From the NCBI GenBank assembly GCA_020736575.1, contig JAGPYM010000036.1, positions 186,001 to 250,000 of the forward strand: a stretch of 64,000 nucleotides of DNA, given 5' to 3'. Origin of the DNA: Thelonectria olida. Its lineage: Eukaryota > Ascomycota > Sordariomycetes > Hypocreales > Nectriaceae. This document shows positions 10,681 to 22,351 of this stretch, one piece after another; the first letter of the stretch is position 1; every line of letters starts with the position of its first letter. Both the position numbers and the translations under genes were made by a program. The notes beneath the pieces were generated by a model that was not told where the DNA came from, did not search any database, and worked only from the letters and a program-made list of their open reading frames with translations.

Positions 10681-13104
10681 GGGCAATTCTCCATCCAAAG
10701 TTTGGAATTTTCTTGCCCGGTTTGCGAGATGGATGCAGAGGGCTGCACCAATTCGTGCGTGTGCGTGTGTGTGTAGGCAGCGGTACGTCGCACTGTGTCA
10801 CTGCCTTCCCTTTTCCTCATACCTACCCTCTCCACTCAACACTCTCCCTCTTGTCTCAGCCAACCTCGCTCTCGTCAAGATGTCATGCTGCCCTCCGTTC
10901 GTGCTAGGCAGAGCTACCCCTCGATAAGCGGGGACTCGATGAAGCAGAAAGAAGCAATACAGATGCGCAACTGCGGGCTCCTCCAACCAGCCAAGGGACG
11001 AACACACCGACTGACATGGATGCCAGCCATGGCGACTGGGACGGCAGATGCCACAGCGGGGTATAGCCCACACACCACAACGGCGACCACGCATCGCGGC
11101 ATCACAGGGGCCGGGGCCACTATTTTGGCGGCTCTGGATGGATCAGGGACAAAAAGAGTGATGATGAATGGGTGGGTTCGCTTGTTCTCCGACCTCGACC
11201 GTCCCTGGCCTCCCCGGCCTCCCCCAGCGTCTCTCAGCCCCTCGGATCCATCACTCTCTCCGCCTTAGCGAGCCACTCCCCCTTCAGCGAGCCATGCTTC
11301 CTCCAGACCCTCCCCCTCTGGACCCCTCCCTCCCGAGCGCCCTAGGCCCAAACCCTCCAAGGCTCCAGCCTTTCGGTCGATCAACGGATTCGATGGGCGG
11401 GTCGGCCCTTTCCCTCTGGCCCTGAGCTTGAGCTTGGAGCTGGAACTGCTCGTGGTCCCTCAACTCTAATACCCCTCGCCTTCCCGGCCACTAACAACTT
11501 AAGTCGTCAGAATTTGAGCCGCATCAAACGACCTTTTCTCCAGCTAGATAGCTAAGACGACTACCGTCCATCCACGCAGCAGAGATTTCCATCAATTGCA
11601 CTTTTGCCAACCGAACCAAGACACGAACTCGTCATGGAGGGTGGTACAAAACCATCGGCGAACAAAAACGGCCCTGAGCAGGCAAGGAAACGCAGTATGA
11701 CAAAACCATAGCAAGCCACACACTCCATCTGTCTCGAAAAGTCGAATCCTCGCCCACCGACTGTTTAGCGACTACGTCCTTGAAGTCTCTCTACCAAACC
11801 TGCATCTACCCTTCCGCAGCCCAGCCTGGCCCACCGCAGGCCTACCCAAGTACCACACGAACTCAGCCAATACAGTGCCAACCTCGCTGGGATCATGCCT
11901 TCTCCCATCCAAAGCCAAGACCCAAATTGACCCCGCACATTCCGCTCGTTTCTCTCAGTCTAGAGTTCGTGGCTTGGTGTAATAGCCTCGACACGGCTCG
12001 CGTGGGTATCACAGTGTAGTCGCAACTGGAGCAATCAAGGCTGCAGAGCTTGCCAACGCCCAACGTCACTAATCTCCGCCAAAGGTAAGGAGGGCTGATA
12101 CTTTGTCCTCCATGTACGCACTTTGTCTTTGCCTTTGCCCCGCGGACTGGTAACTAGCTAACTACTACCTGGGATCGTACAGAATGATGACGGACATTCC
12201 AGCACAGCCTAATGTTCGACTGACTTTAACTTTGTCTTCTGCATACAGGAGGGGAGCCCAGAACGACGAAAAAGAAAACAGAACAAACGCACATACGCGC
12301 GCAGCCTAATCTGGCCCTTTGAATGGCCAAGGTGTCTTGGAACTCGGACTTTGTGGCGAGACACACAGCAGCTGAACAGGCTAGTAATGCGGCCGTCCAT
12401 GAGAGAATACCACGCCCCGACGGTGAAGCCTGGCCTTACCAGTAGACGCCCCATGGACCCAAGCATAGGTACAGTGCTTCGAGGTAGTTGTCAGTGTATC
12501 CGTGGTTTTCTGTTCACTTCCCCTCTCTGCAGGCGTGAATCTTCTGAAACTAGAAACAGGTGCATAACGAGGCGTCCCAGAAAGTGGTTCGCCGACATAG
12601 CCTCCAATAGCCTGACTCGTCTTTCTAATTTGCCTGAGGAGCGACAGAACTCGAGGGGCGTCCTTGTATAGTTTGTGAACCACACACGTCGCCATTCCCC
12701 CTCTTTTGCCGTACCCAAGTTCCTCTCCTATGTCCTGAGGTTCGATCGAGGCACAGTTGACAACTTGTTTCTGAAGCTGATCGTGGCTGACCTCGCCAAT
12801 ATAAAAGGAGACCCTTCTCCCCAGACATTCACACTCAACACCTTCATCACTTCATCATTCTAGTTCATTCACCAATTCCCTCCCTTCCCTTTCTCCCCTT
12901 GCCCACAATCTCTGACAGTCTTACAAGGCCAATTCCCCTCCCCAACATTGTCTCACTTACCCTACATATTGTTACACCTCCTCCTCGCCTATTCTTTCCT
13001 TTCCTTGCACACGGGTTTCCGAACCTGTACTCCCTCTTCTTCATTACCCTTCTTCTGAGAAGAGTTTCTAGAAGACCTTCTTTTAAAAAGCCCTCTCCCA
13101 AGTC

Positions 13105-15058
13105 ATGTCCAACGACGGCTATATTTGGCCCAGTGAACTCCTCCCTCCTGGGAACGCTGGCCAAAACATGGATGACGCCTCCGACTCGCCCGGCTTGGAT
13201 CAGGACTCATCGGACCATTACGGCGACCCAGCGTCCTCAGCCTCCTCGCAGTCATCTGCCCCAGGCCTAGATTGTGTTGAAGACTTCAACCCATCCGACT
13301 TGTGGGAAGCCACGTCAGATACCCCCCTCTCAGATGTCAGGCACTCCGAGCAGACGCCGATTCGTGACACTGCTCAGTATCTGCAACGTCTTACCGATCT
13401 CCAACAGGAGATTGGCCAGATCATTCGGGAGCGCCAGACAAACCACCAGGCTTTTATGGAACGTCAGTCAGCGGAACAGACAACTCAACCCCACGGCATG
13501 CCTCACTACCCATTTCTCACCTCCACCGGCGGCCACGTCTGGTGTTATCCTTTTTGCGCTCCCAGAGATCAGTACGAGCTCGACCATCCGCCCCTCGCAT
13601 TCGCGGAATGCGAACCCTGCTATGCGAACCGCTGCCCTTTCTATTTCGATCCGCGATACTTCTGCATTTTTGTGTGCGACAGATGTTTCGATGTATGGTC
13701 GACCAACGACCATTACCGTTGGCACCGCAATTGGCCGTGTGATCCTATGGACGACGTTCGTGTTGATGGTAGTGATGTTGGCTCTCAATCCATGCCTATT
13801 GTTGACGCCGGGAGTCCAATTCGACACATCGCTACCTTCGACTCGCAACCCGGCGTCGAAAGGCCCACGACTGATCCTATGGCCTATCTCCTCGATCCTC
13901 CCGCCACAGGACCCTCCCCCCCGTTTCACCCGGCAACTATGATGCCGATGGAGAGTCTGATGGCGGGTCTTCAACCAGCCGCACCCTTGTGGGCAGCTCA
14001 GAGTCTGCGTACTCGGAGCCGGACTCGTCTATGTATCTGGTTATGAACTCCACCGTATCTGATCCGGGCAACGAATACGTTGAGTTCGGTGATGATCTCA
14101 CACTCATGTTCACATACACCGACGGCGGCATTGTTCCCATTCAACCTCCAGACTGGCCGCCACTGGTAGATGAGTGGGAGGAGTATGAGGTCGAATATGA
14201 GGAGGATACACTGGAAGAGTTCGGCATCCGATTCGCTGTTGAGTTTCTCCAGCGCCCCAAGACTTCTCATCATTGGGTTCTGGTCTGTTCCTGCACGCAG
14301 TCACTCATCAGGAACTGCCGCGAGATTGATGCCTCCGAAGCTCCTAGGCTTGATGAGGCGTATCAGGACGCGGATGACTTTATTCTTTGGTGTATTATGC
14401 ACATCCCTAGACTCCGGCATGACAAGCACCTGGGTACCTTCTACTTTATCGTCGTCATCGCCATTATCCATGTTGCTCAGTACACAGGCCACGACACAGA
14501 CCGCCTTCTGGAGGCCTTGCGCTCCCTTCTGACCGCTCACGACCGGGTGCCACCCACTGATGAAGAGGTGATCGAAGCTTACTGGGGGGGCATCTATGTT
14601 ATTCACCAACTGTGTTGGAACGAACGATTGATGCAGAGTAAACGGTTCAGCGGTGCACCAGAGTCCTTTCACATAGGTAAGTGCTCCTTGTCCCTCACTA
14701 CACAATATGCACTAACAAAGCTGGGTGTCAGAGATCGACCGGCTCAACTGGGCCACACGTGCGAGAAGCCTTTTCGAAGAGCATCCAGACGGCATTCCGG
14801 CATATCAAATTCTAAATGGGCGGAGCGAGGAGCGCCTCGCCTTTCCTGTCTTGATACACCACCTTCTTGGAGGCGATACGAGGTTCCAGTCAGTCTAGCC
14901 CATCTTCGTACGAGCTCAAGGTGCTAATCTTTATTCTCAGGTACGAAGAAATTTGCAAAGCCCTTCTTATTTGGCACAATCGACCGTGGCAACATCTCTT
15001 CTGGCAGCCCCCGACCTATCACCAGTTTGTCGATGCTGGGTGGCCAAGTGAGCATTAG
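13105..15058 (+). CDS. Hypothetical Cys-rich protein, frame change at C7 run
   Basis: Not recognised. The protein reads from ATG 13105 in one frame with a Ser/Asp/Pro-rich N-terminus, a short coiled-coil-like segment (about residues 88-125) and a Cys/His cluster: Cys147, 151, 169, 172, 177, 187, 191, 194, then HYRWH. From about 13920 the coding signal continues in another frame (-1), through acidic (DEWEEYEVEYEED) and helical sequence. A one-base difference in the C7 run at 13916-13922 would join the two frames. Downstream introns are 14677-14731 (GTAAGT...GTCAG) and 14883-14940 (GTTCCA...CTCAG), ending at TAG 15056-15058. With one extra base the total is exactly in frame, 613 aa. Without it the first frame ends about 40 codons later. 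Could be a sequencing indel, a real mutation or, less likely, an unrecognised intron. Confidence 0.65.
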
Positions 15059-17133
15059 CATTTCACCGAAGAGAGAGAATCGTCATGATGCTTCATCAGG
15101 AATCAACGAGTCTCCTGATTCCGGTCCATTGAATCTTTTGATCATATCCCTTCTCTCGACCTTGTGTATGACCCTGTTCATGTTTTTCCGTCCATTGTAC
15201 TGTCATGCCTTGTATTTCTCATATTTTCTGCTTCTTGTATTGTCTTCTTCATTTCGACTCTCTATGTCTTGATCGCATCTTCTCTTCTTGCATTCTTACC
15301 ACCAATGTCCTCCCATTCCAATGGCTTTCACCCCTTTACCCTGCTCCGATCTCTATGCTCCCCATGCCGACCATGAAAAAGACAGAAACGACCCAAAAAA
15401 TACAGATGCTCGCGGAAGACACAGCTCCGCCTGGCACAGCTCACGCACCTCACCGTCATGCCCAGACACTCACGACTAGGCGTGGCTTTCGCTCGTTCTA
15501 ATGACCCCATCTTCTCTGCCATCCATGGCAAGAATCACGCTCCTTTACGCTATCTTGGACTGCTGGCGGGACAACAGGACCGCTAGCACATTGTACATAT
15601 GATGAAGACTCCCCAGTCTACCTTGTACATACGCCTTCAACTTCTAATCTGCGCCGAGGCGAGACAAAAAAACGAGCAAAACAACACCAACACCCACCAA
15701 AAAAAAAAACTTGTACATCAGTCCTGACCCTCGACTTGGAGGATGTAGATATTTCCTTGTTCTCTCATGTTTCTTTTAGTCCTTCTTTTGTTTGTATAAT
15801 TTATTACCGTATTTTTACTATATCTTTGTCCTTTCGCCGTTTCTTTTAATCCTCCTTTTCTTCTACTCCTTTTAATAATTTATTACCGTATTTTTATTGT
15901 TCTTTCTGTCCTTTCCTATTTCACTTTATACTCTCGTTTCTTTTCTTTTTTGTCCCTTCATCTCAACGTTTTTCTTACTGCATGCGTCTTTCGTACAAAC
16001 ACTTCCCGAAAAGCTACAAAAAAAAAAAAAGGTTGCCTTAATGATGGATTGCGGGCAATTTGGTTTCCTTCTCTTCTTCGCTTCATTTTCTTCTTCTTTT
16101 CACTTCACTTCCATTTGTTGGTCTCTTGGCGGCAGAATGAAGATGTAATGGGGGATCATGGGCTTCATTTTGTCGTTTTGAGGAGGATCTTGGGTTTCCA
16201 GTTTGTCAGTCTTTTGCTCTCTAAGTCACTCTTTCCCATTTACTTGAGTCTAAGATCTTTGTCGTTCGTTTTGTTCTCCTTTAGTTACGCTGGCTGGGGG
16301 AGTACATGTTCAAGATCTTTCTCAGTATCTTTACATTTAGATAGAAAGTCGCAAGATACCACACTCATTACTTTGGACAAGTCTTGTTACGGGGAGCCGG
16401 AACGGTAGGTGGTGGATTCAGTCCACGGCTAGGATATTAGCATAAAATGCAGCCTATCTGCTTAGGTAGAGAATTCATTCATCATTGCACTCATCTTTTG
16501 TCTACTTGACTGTCTCATCATACCGCCGGTGCCGTGAATCGCCTCCCTGGAAGGCTTCGGGCAACTTCCCCGTGACGGCCCATGCCCGTTACAAGTCTTG
16601 TCTATTTTCCCGTGAACTTGGAGAATTCACGATTATGCCGTGATGCAGTTATCGAGCTTAAAGAAGACTGAGAAAAGAATGGGGTAGGTTCAGCTGTGAC
16701 AACGGTACCGAATTAGGATTCTTCTCCAATGCATGGCTCTCTATGTGGGATATAGGCTGTTGTCTTAGCCGGCGCCCTTGTGTAAAGCCTTGCTGGAGAT
16801 ATTCGTGGTCAAAGTCTATGTCCAGATGTCACAAGAGTCTCAAGAGTTTAGCAGATTTATGCCAGAGTTGCTGTTGTCAACGGTACAGTAGTGTAAACGG
16901 AAGCATCTGGAATGCAGAGTGTGAGAGAGCTTCGTCAACGAGAGTGTCAATCAAGCATACGAACGCTTTTCATCACTAGTAGAGACGTGAAGCTTCAATG
17001 CCATTCAAACCAAATCCCAATCCTGATATCTAACTATGGAGGTTCCTAATACAAATCCGAGCATCCCATCTCTTTTCCCAGTTCCCTATGCGCCAAGCCA
17101 TTCCCAATCCCTTTCATCACGAACATGAGCATC
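15059..17133. other. Intergenic, T-rich, 3' flanks
   Basis: About 2 kb between two convergent 3' ends. It is strongly T-rich from 15740 to 16330 and includes a diverged direct repeat and A-runs near 15700 and 16018. I see no gene. Confidence 0.55.
15769..15915 (+). repeat. Diverged direct repeat, about 70-77 bp unit
   Basis: Two adjacent copies both start GTTTCTTTTA (15769 and 15839) and share ATAATTTATTACCGTATTTTT followed by a CTGTCCTTTC-like end. They differ by several substitutions and a few-base indel, so this is an old tandem duplication in T-rich sequence. Confidence 0.75.
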
Positions 17134-17934
17134 TCACATGGCGTAGCCATATTGACCCCCGTACGGCGGCTGAGGCTGCCCCCCTCCCTGCGCCGCCTCG
17201 TAGGGCCTGTCGTAGACCTCTCCCCCGGGGCTGTTGTACACACCGCCAGAAGGCGCATACGGCTGGACGGGAGAGGGGGCAAAGGTGATGCCGGCGGCGC
17301 TGGCTTGAGGCTGCATCCTCGTCTTGCGGTCAACCATGTAGGTGATGCACACGACCTTGATGTTGCCGAGGCCCGACATCTTGACGCCGACGTTTGTGAC
17401 AATCATGATGCTGTTGGGGTGCCAGTCGACCGTCTCGCCGTTCTTGCGGCCGCGGTGCAGGATCTCAACCCGCGTGACGGCCGAGCTGAGAGACACGAGG
17501 ACCGTCGTGTAGTTGCGGTCGGGCCACAGGGAGCAGGGTCCTTCGAGGCGGCAGACCTCTGGGACGACGTAGGGGTTCCACATGTTGGGGACCCATAGAT
17601 GACCTCGTTCGGCCCACTGCGAGATGTAGGGGACCTGGTGAGAGCAACGCGTGTTAGTGGACGAGTGGACGACGGATGTGGTTTTACTTACAGCTCCCTC
17701 GACAACCATGTCAATCAGCTTGAAGACGGGCGGGGTGAAGGCGTGGTTGATCCGGTTGCCGTTCTTGAAGGTGTTCTTGTGGACAATCAGGTCGATGTTG
17801 GCCTCCTGCTGGAGGTCGCTGATGTCCTTGCCAAAGGGGATGATGGCATAGTGAGGGTCAATGTCAGAGCCATATCTGTAGCGGAGTCTGGCCGAGTGGG
17901 ACCTGGTGCCGGTCAAGTCGTAAAAGGGAGCCAT
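17134..17934 (-). CDS. Hypothetical protein, 247 aa
   Basis: Not recognised. Two exons, 17934-17692 and 17634-17134, separated by a 57-bp intron with GTAAGT donor and CACCAG acceptor. The intron happens to be free of stops, but the consensus donor and acceptor make splicing likely. The start MAPFYDLTGTRSHSARLRYR follows the last plausible upstream region; the frame stays open further upstream, but there it reads as low-quality promoter sequence. The middle is rich in beta-type residues (YTTVLVSLSSAVTRVEILH). The C-terminus is Gly/Pro/Gln/Tyr-rich (PPYGGQYGYAM) and probably disordered. There is no signal peptide or membrane segment. Codon use (GC3-rich) supports a real, expressed gene. Confidence 0.75.
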   Translation of the reverse strand: MAPFYDLTGTRSHSARLRYRYGSDIDPHYAIIPFGKDISDLQQEANIDLIVHKNTFKNGNRINHAFTPPVFKLIDMVVEGAVSKTTSVVHSSTNTRCSHQVPYISQWAERGHLWVPNMWNPYVVPEVCRLEGPCSLWPDRNYTTVLVSLSSAVTRVEILHRGRKNGETVDWHPNSIMIVTNVGVKMSGLGNIKVVCITYMVDRKTRMQPQASAAGITFAPSPVQPYAPSGGVYNSPGGEVYDRPYEAAQGGGQPQPPYGGQYGYAM

Positions 17935-20539
17935 GTTTGAGCGAGATGGGATAGTTGTGAGATAGGGAGCAGAAGGATATGGGGCAAAGAGGGCAATGTC
18001 GATGCGTGGATCTGTGGGGGAACGGTCGACGCTTATATTAACGATGTGGGATTTCAAACACGCAGCTTCTGGTGGTGGGCATTGAGGGTATCGAGTGTGA
18101 CAAGGGCATTTGATGAGGATAAAGTGTCCGACATGGGCAGAAGCCGGGGGGGCAACGAGTGCGTACGGGAGATAGTGTGATGGGAGAGGGCAACCAGGGG
18201 GTGCGAGATGGATGGTTGAGTGACGAGGGGGGGGGAAGCAAACCAACAAACGCGGAAGCGAGCGAGCAAACGCCCATTGACAGAGAGAAATCAATTGGCA
18301 AGCCACGACAAACGCGCAAGAGGGCGGAACAGGAAAAGGGGAGGGAGGCGCATCACACAAGGGAAATACAAAGTTTCAGGCTTCAAGCAGGCGGCCGGTT
18401 TGTCTAACAGCTGCACAAGCCCAAACGGGCGCATCAGGGGCGATTCGTAGCGACACGGCATTCACTTCATTCATCGAGTTGTGGTTGCGGTCGTGGCCAA
18501 GGCAGCATTCGTGTGCTCTGTCTGCAAAGTGCCGTCCTCCTGGGCGATACACGTCTGGGGGGAAAAAAAGAGTCGGTCAACACAGCACAAACAAGGGGAC
18601 ATTTCATGTAAGTCGCCGTTTTGGCGAACCAAACAACGGACCTGCAGAGCTGCTCAGCAAGGGGGGGTGCTATCCGTGTGCTGCGTCCAGGAGAGGCAGA
18701 GCCGGATCAAGGTGACACTGCAAACGGCACAGGTGCGTCGTCTCTCACAATGCGGCAGGCTGCAGGCCTTGGGTATTCATCCATCCATATGTTTGGGCGC
18801 CAAAAACGCCATATCTCCCTCTTCTGCCTCGTGCATATGCATCCATGTACACACACGTCCAGTACGCAGATATGTCGAGATAGCACACAGACCGCCCGCC
18901 GGTGACACTGACAGACAGGCCCCTCCCATCTCAACCCATTCGGGAGTTCACGCCCCTCAGCCGCCCTCATCCCTGTCTTCCCGTCCCCGTCCCTCACCGT
19001 ATCCTCCGGGATCCCTTCCATTAGACCACCACGACCCTCGTCTTTCCACGTCTTTGGCGCACGACCGGGACACGCGGTAAACTCCCGGGCTGTGTCATGT
19101 TGCCATGTACCCTGGCAGCGGCATGTCGGATCCGGGGACGCCTGTTGTACCTAATTAAAGTCGAACCGCGCGGCGTGGCGTTCCGGGCGACGGCGGGCGG
19201 CAGACGAAGCGGTAGATGTGTACCTTATTCTTCTCTTTTACTACCCTCAGGTCTGTGTAAGGTAGGGTGTGTTCTCTGTCGGTATCTTGCTCGACCCCCC
19301 GGCGTCCATTCATGGACAGGTACGTGTTGCTTGCAGTCTGCCGGCCAGCCTGCTGTGTGCATTACACTAAAAATGCCGTTGACCAGCGTTTGACCTCACT
19401 GTGCTTTTACCTACGGCTCTCCCCCAGTCCCACCCCCCATCCCCTGTCACTCCCGTCCATCGGGCACCTGTCCCGCCTCCGATGGATCTCGGGCACTCTC
19501 TTTCGGTCTGTCAGTCTCTCCCGTCATCGAAGGTAAGCAACAAAGCAAACATCGGTCCATTTCGGACTTGGGTTGTCTCCTACTGATTGCTATGTGCACA
19601 GGTACTATCCAATGGTGATGTAAGCCCTTCCTCCTTCACCACCCTCGACGACGCATGTTTGAAGCCAAACGGAAAGGAAAGGAAAGGGAAAAAAAAAAAT
19701 GCATCATGCCGCCCGCGTTCCAGGCCTCGTCCTTCCCGCACCATTCATTTCTGTCTTTGAGACACAAAAAACGTTGGTCGCCGCTTCGCGTTTGCTGCTC
19801 CGGGCGGGGGGGTCCTGAGGACAAGACAAGACGAGGCGGGAGGGAGGGATAGTCTGCCATGCCCCAGATAGTCTTTTGCCTCTTGCTTCTCGCCCTCCTT
19901 GCTTGTTCTCTCTCGAATCTCCCTCGAGGTCATGAAAACAAGGGGGGCCCGTTTCGTGCTTGTGGCAACATAGGTACATAGTCGAGGGGTGGACGAACAC
20001 TGGTTGGGCATTTTACGAATACTGGTGGAGGCTGCATCACACATCACTAGGGATAAAGGTAGGGAACTAGTCGTCGTGACGATAATGATTCAAGGTCAAG
20101 ATATAATCATCTTCCTAAGAGTTGCAAAATCCGAGAGACATTCATCCTTCTTCCCCCCCCGTCCCTCGGTCGGGTCTGTTCCCCGAACGCATCGTATCCT
20201 TCCTGGCTTGCTAAAACGACAAAAGTTGCGAGAGAATGTGTAGGTGGGTGGCCAATCTTGTCTGGACGCCAGTCAGCATCATGTGTGCGCAAACAAATAA
20301 GTATCCACGGGAGCAGGTAGCCGAAGGCGGTGGGAGCAGAGGGGGGGAAATGAGTGGACGAGGGAAGAGGCAACTTACCATCGAGGTACGCAGTAACATG
20401 CTTGGGGAGGCGGTCAATGAGGACCGCCACAGAAAGGCTTTGCTTCTTCGTTTCCGCAAATAAAAAATGTGTGGCATATCACCCAGGTCGAGGCTGATGC
20501 ACGTCCTGGGAGTCGGCCAGCGCTCGCGCCCAGTGGCGT
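17935..20539. other. Intergenic, 2.6 kb
   Basis: Promoter side of the 247-aa gene and 3' flank of the coiled-coil gene. Short open frames lack splice continuity and biased codon use. I see no gene or notable repeat. Confidence 0.5.
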
Positions 20540-21019
20540 TTAGTCATGCTTGCTGTTGGACTCGGGCTCGCCAGGCATGTCCTGGGCCTGAGCGTGAGCC
20601 TCTCCGAGCTGAGTAGTAAGCTCAGCCTTGTCGAGGGCATGGGGGCCAGCGCCAGCGCCGCCCTTGTCAGAGCCGCCGGCGACTTCCACGTTGCCGTTAG
20701 TCTCGGCCTTGGTGTCGTCATCGTCACTGTTGATAAGCATCTTATCAAAGAGTTCCTGCTTCATCTCCTTGATCTCTTCGGCTTCCTTCATCTCCCGAAC
20801 CTTGGCCTCCTCGGCCTTGAGCTTGGCATCTTCGGCGGCCTTCTTCTTGCGGCGAGAGGCAGCCTGGAGCTCCTCCCGCTTGTGCTTGGCCGACATGCCA
20901 GCGCGGGAGAGCTGCTCGATGGTTTTCTGGTCAAGAAGGCCCATCGTCATGCGCCGGACTTCAGCTCGCTTGGCATCTTCCTCGGTGGCCTGCTCCTGCT
21001 TCTGCTTGAGGAAGGACAT
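20540..21019 (-). CDS. Small charged coiled-coil protein
   Basis: A single-exon 159-aa protein starting MSFLKQKQEQATEEDAKRAE. Residues about 10-95 are almost entirely Lys/Glu/Ala/Arg heptad-like sequence typical of a long coiled coil (for example EELQAASRRKKKAAEDAK). The C-terminal third is Gly/Ala/Asp-rich and probably disordered. No signal peptide, transmembrane segment or catalytic motif is seen, so a structural or chaperone-like role is only a guess. On the coding strand a TTC/CTT repeat lies roughly 70-110 bp upstream of the ATG, in the probable 5' leader. The family is not one I can name. Confidence 0.75.
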   Translation of the reverse strand: MSFLKQKQEQATEEDAKRAEVRRMTMGLLDQKTIEQLSRAGMSAKHKREELQAASRRKKKAAEDAKLKAEEAKVREMKEAEEIKEMKQELFDKMLINSDDDDTKAETNGNVEVAGGSDKGGAGAGPHALDKAELTTQLGEAHAQAQDMPGEPESNSKHD

Positions 21020-21091
21020 GATGACAAAGTTGGTTGAAGAGGGGTAAGAAAGTTGTTATGTTGTTGTTGATGTGATGTTGATAATGATGAG

Positions 21092-21128
21092 GAGAAGAAG
21101 AAGAAGCAGAAGAAGAAGAAGAAGAAGA
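21092..21128 (+). repeat. GAA/AAG microsatellite
   Basis: Interrupted GAA repeats on the plus strand, read as TTC on the strand of the adjacent minus-strand gene, upstream of its ATG at 21019. Confidence 0.85.
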
Positions 21129-21320
21129 TATGAGGAGGTGATAGGGTTGCAGGAAACGAAAGCAAAGTTGCAGAGTTTCTCTCGCGAGGCGGGACCAAGA
21201 AGTGAGAAGAGTTCCTGGAAACTCTGTGGACACAAAACGCGGGCGTTTGGTCAACGGTTGTTTGCTAGATGAATGACGAGTTCGCAGCCGTTGTCCTTCG
21301 AGGTGATTCGACGCATCTGC

Positions 21321-21360
21321 CCTGTCCTGTTCCGTCCTGTCCTGTCCTGTCCTGTCCTGC
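21321..21360 (+). repeat. CCTGT pentamer tract
   Basis: CCTGT repeats (about seven units) with one interruption (TCCGT at about 21331). Confidence 0.85.
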
Positions 21361-22312
21361 GCCGGCTGACAGCTGCAAACGAAAACCACCACCAGTTCGT
21401 CCCGAGTGGGAGCTGGAGCCTACCACATGGTTTCTTTCTTTTTTTTTTTTTTTCTCACTTGGACCAATATGCAGGCCAGAAATAACTTCTCCCCCCATTA
21501 ATCCGCCGTTTGTTTTGGGTAGAGAGCCTCCTGGATCAAAAGTAAGTTACCGTGCAACTCGTGAGGGCATGTCTTGTTTATATCGCTTAGCCATTGTCTA
21601 CTCGCTAATTGTTTGATGCCAGACATTGCAATTTTCCTCCATTGTTGCCACTATTGGCATTCACATGTCGTTGGAGAGGTGTCACTCCTTTCTTGTACCT
21701 ACATGTCTGTAGATACCGTATGAACCACGATGCTTTTACTTTCAGAAGCTTCCATGATCAGATACCTTGAGCAGCGTAGAAAATACACTTCGAGGGCATG
21801 GAATGGCACCATCCGCGTCTACCAAACAACAAGTTCCTCCAAACCCTCCTCTAATAAAGGGGACGAAATAAAGTGTCTGGGACCGATGAATGGCAGCTGC
21901 CAACTTAATTACCCACGTAGCACCGTCACTCGACTGGCATCGCACCGAGCACGTCCATGTCTTAACCATATTTCATCCACTCGCCCCTCAAACGGCAGCC
22001 ACGGCACCAGGCACGTCAAATTTCGCCTTCACAGTGACTCTGTTGACTCTGCTCGCAAAGGCACTTTGCCTGCCCGTCCCACGACACCTTCGCCAAACGA
22101 GACCACGTGGCGAGCCATCCATCTCCTGAGTCAACTTGAGCCAACGGCCAGGCACCGATGGGGATGGGGGAGCGGAATCAGGGACCAAGCTGCGGGTCTC
22201 GTTGACGTTGTCGTTGTCGTTTTCGTTGTGACGGGATCGAAGTTTGTCCAGCGGCCCCGAGCGTTGGAGTCTTTGTCAAGATTGCTCCTGTTAGGTTGTT
22301 TGACGCGCGCAT

Positions 22313-22351
22313 GCTACCCCCCTCCCCCCCCCCACCACCACCACCACCCCC
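22313..22351 (+). repeat. C-rich / (CAC)n tract
   Basis: A polyC-rich stretch followed by five or so CAC/CCA triplets. Low-complexity and intergenic. Confidence 0.8.

Larger units (their letters stand above)
8085..13104. other. Gene-poor 5 kb interval
   Basis: No open frame here shows domain content, splice-linked extension or consistent codon use. It contains a G24 run, a 15-bp tandem duplication, an AAGGG pentamer tract and a long CT-rich leader before the gene at 13105 (about 12870-13100). TATAAAAG at about 12800 could be a core promoter element for that gene. Non-coding transcripts cannot be excluded. Confidence 0.55.

Noticed and set aside
17935..18360. Upstream extension of the 247-aa minus-strand gene
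   Set aside because: The frame stays open, but the sequence reads as Pro/Ser/His-rich noise unlike the downstream part. The ATG at 17934 is the natural start and the upstream stretch looks like a promoter.
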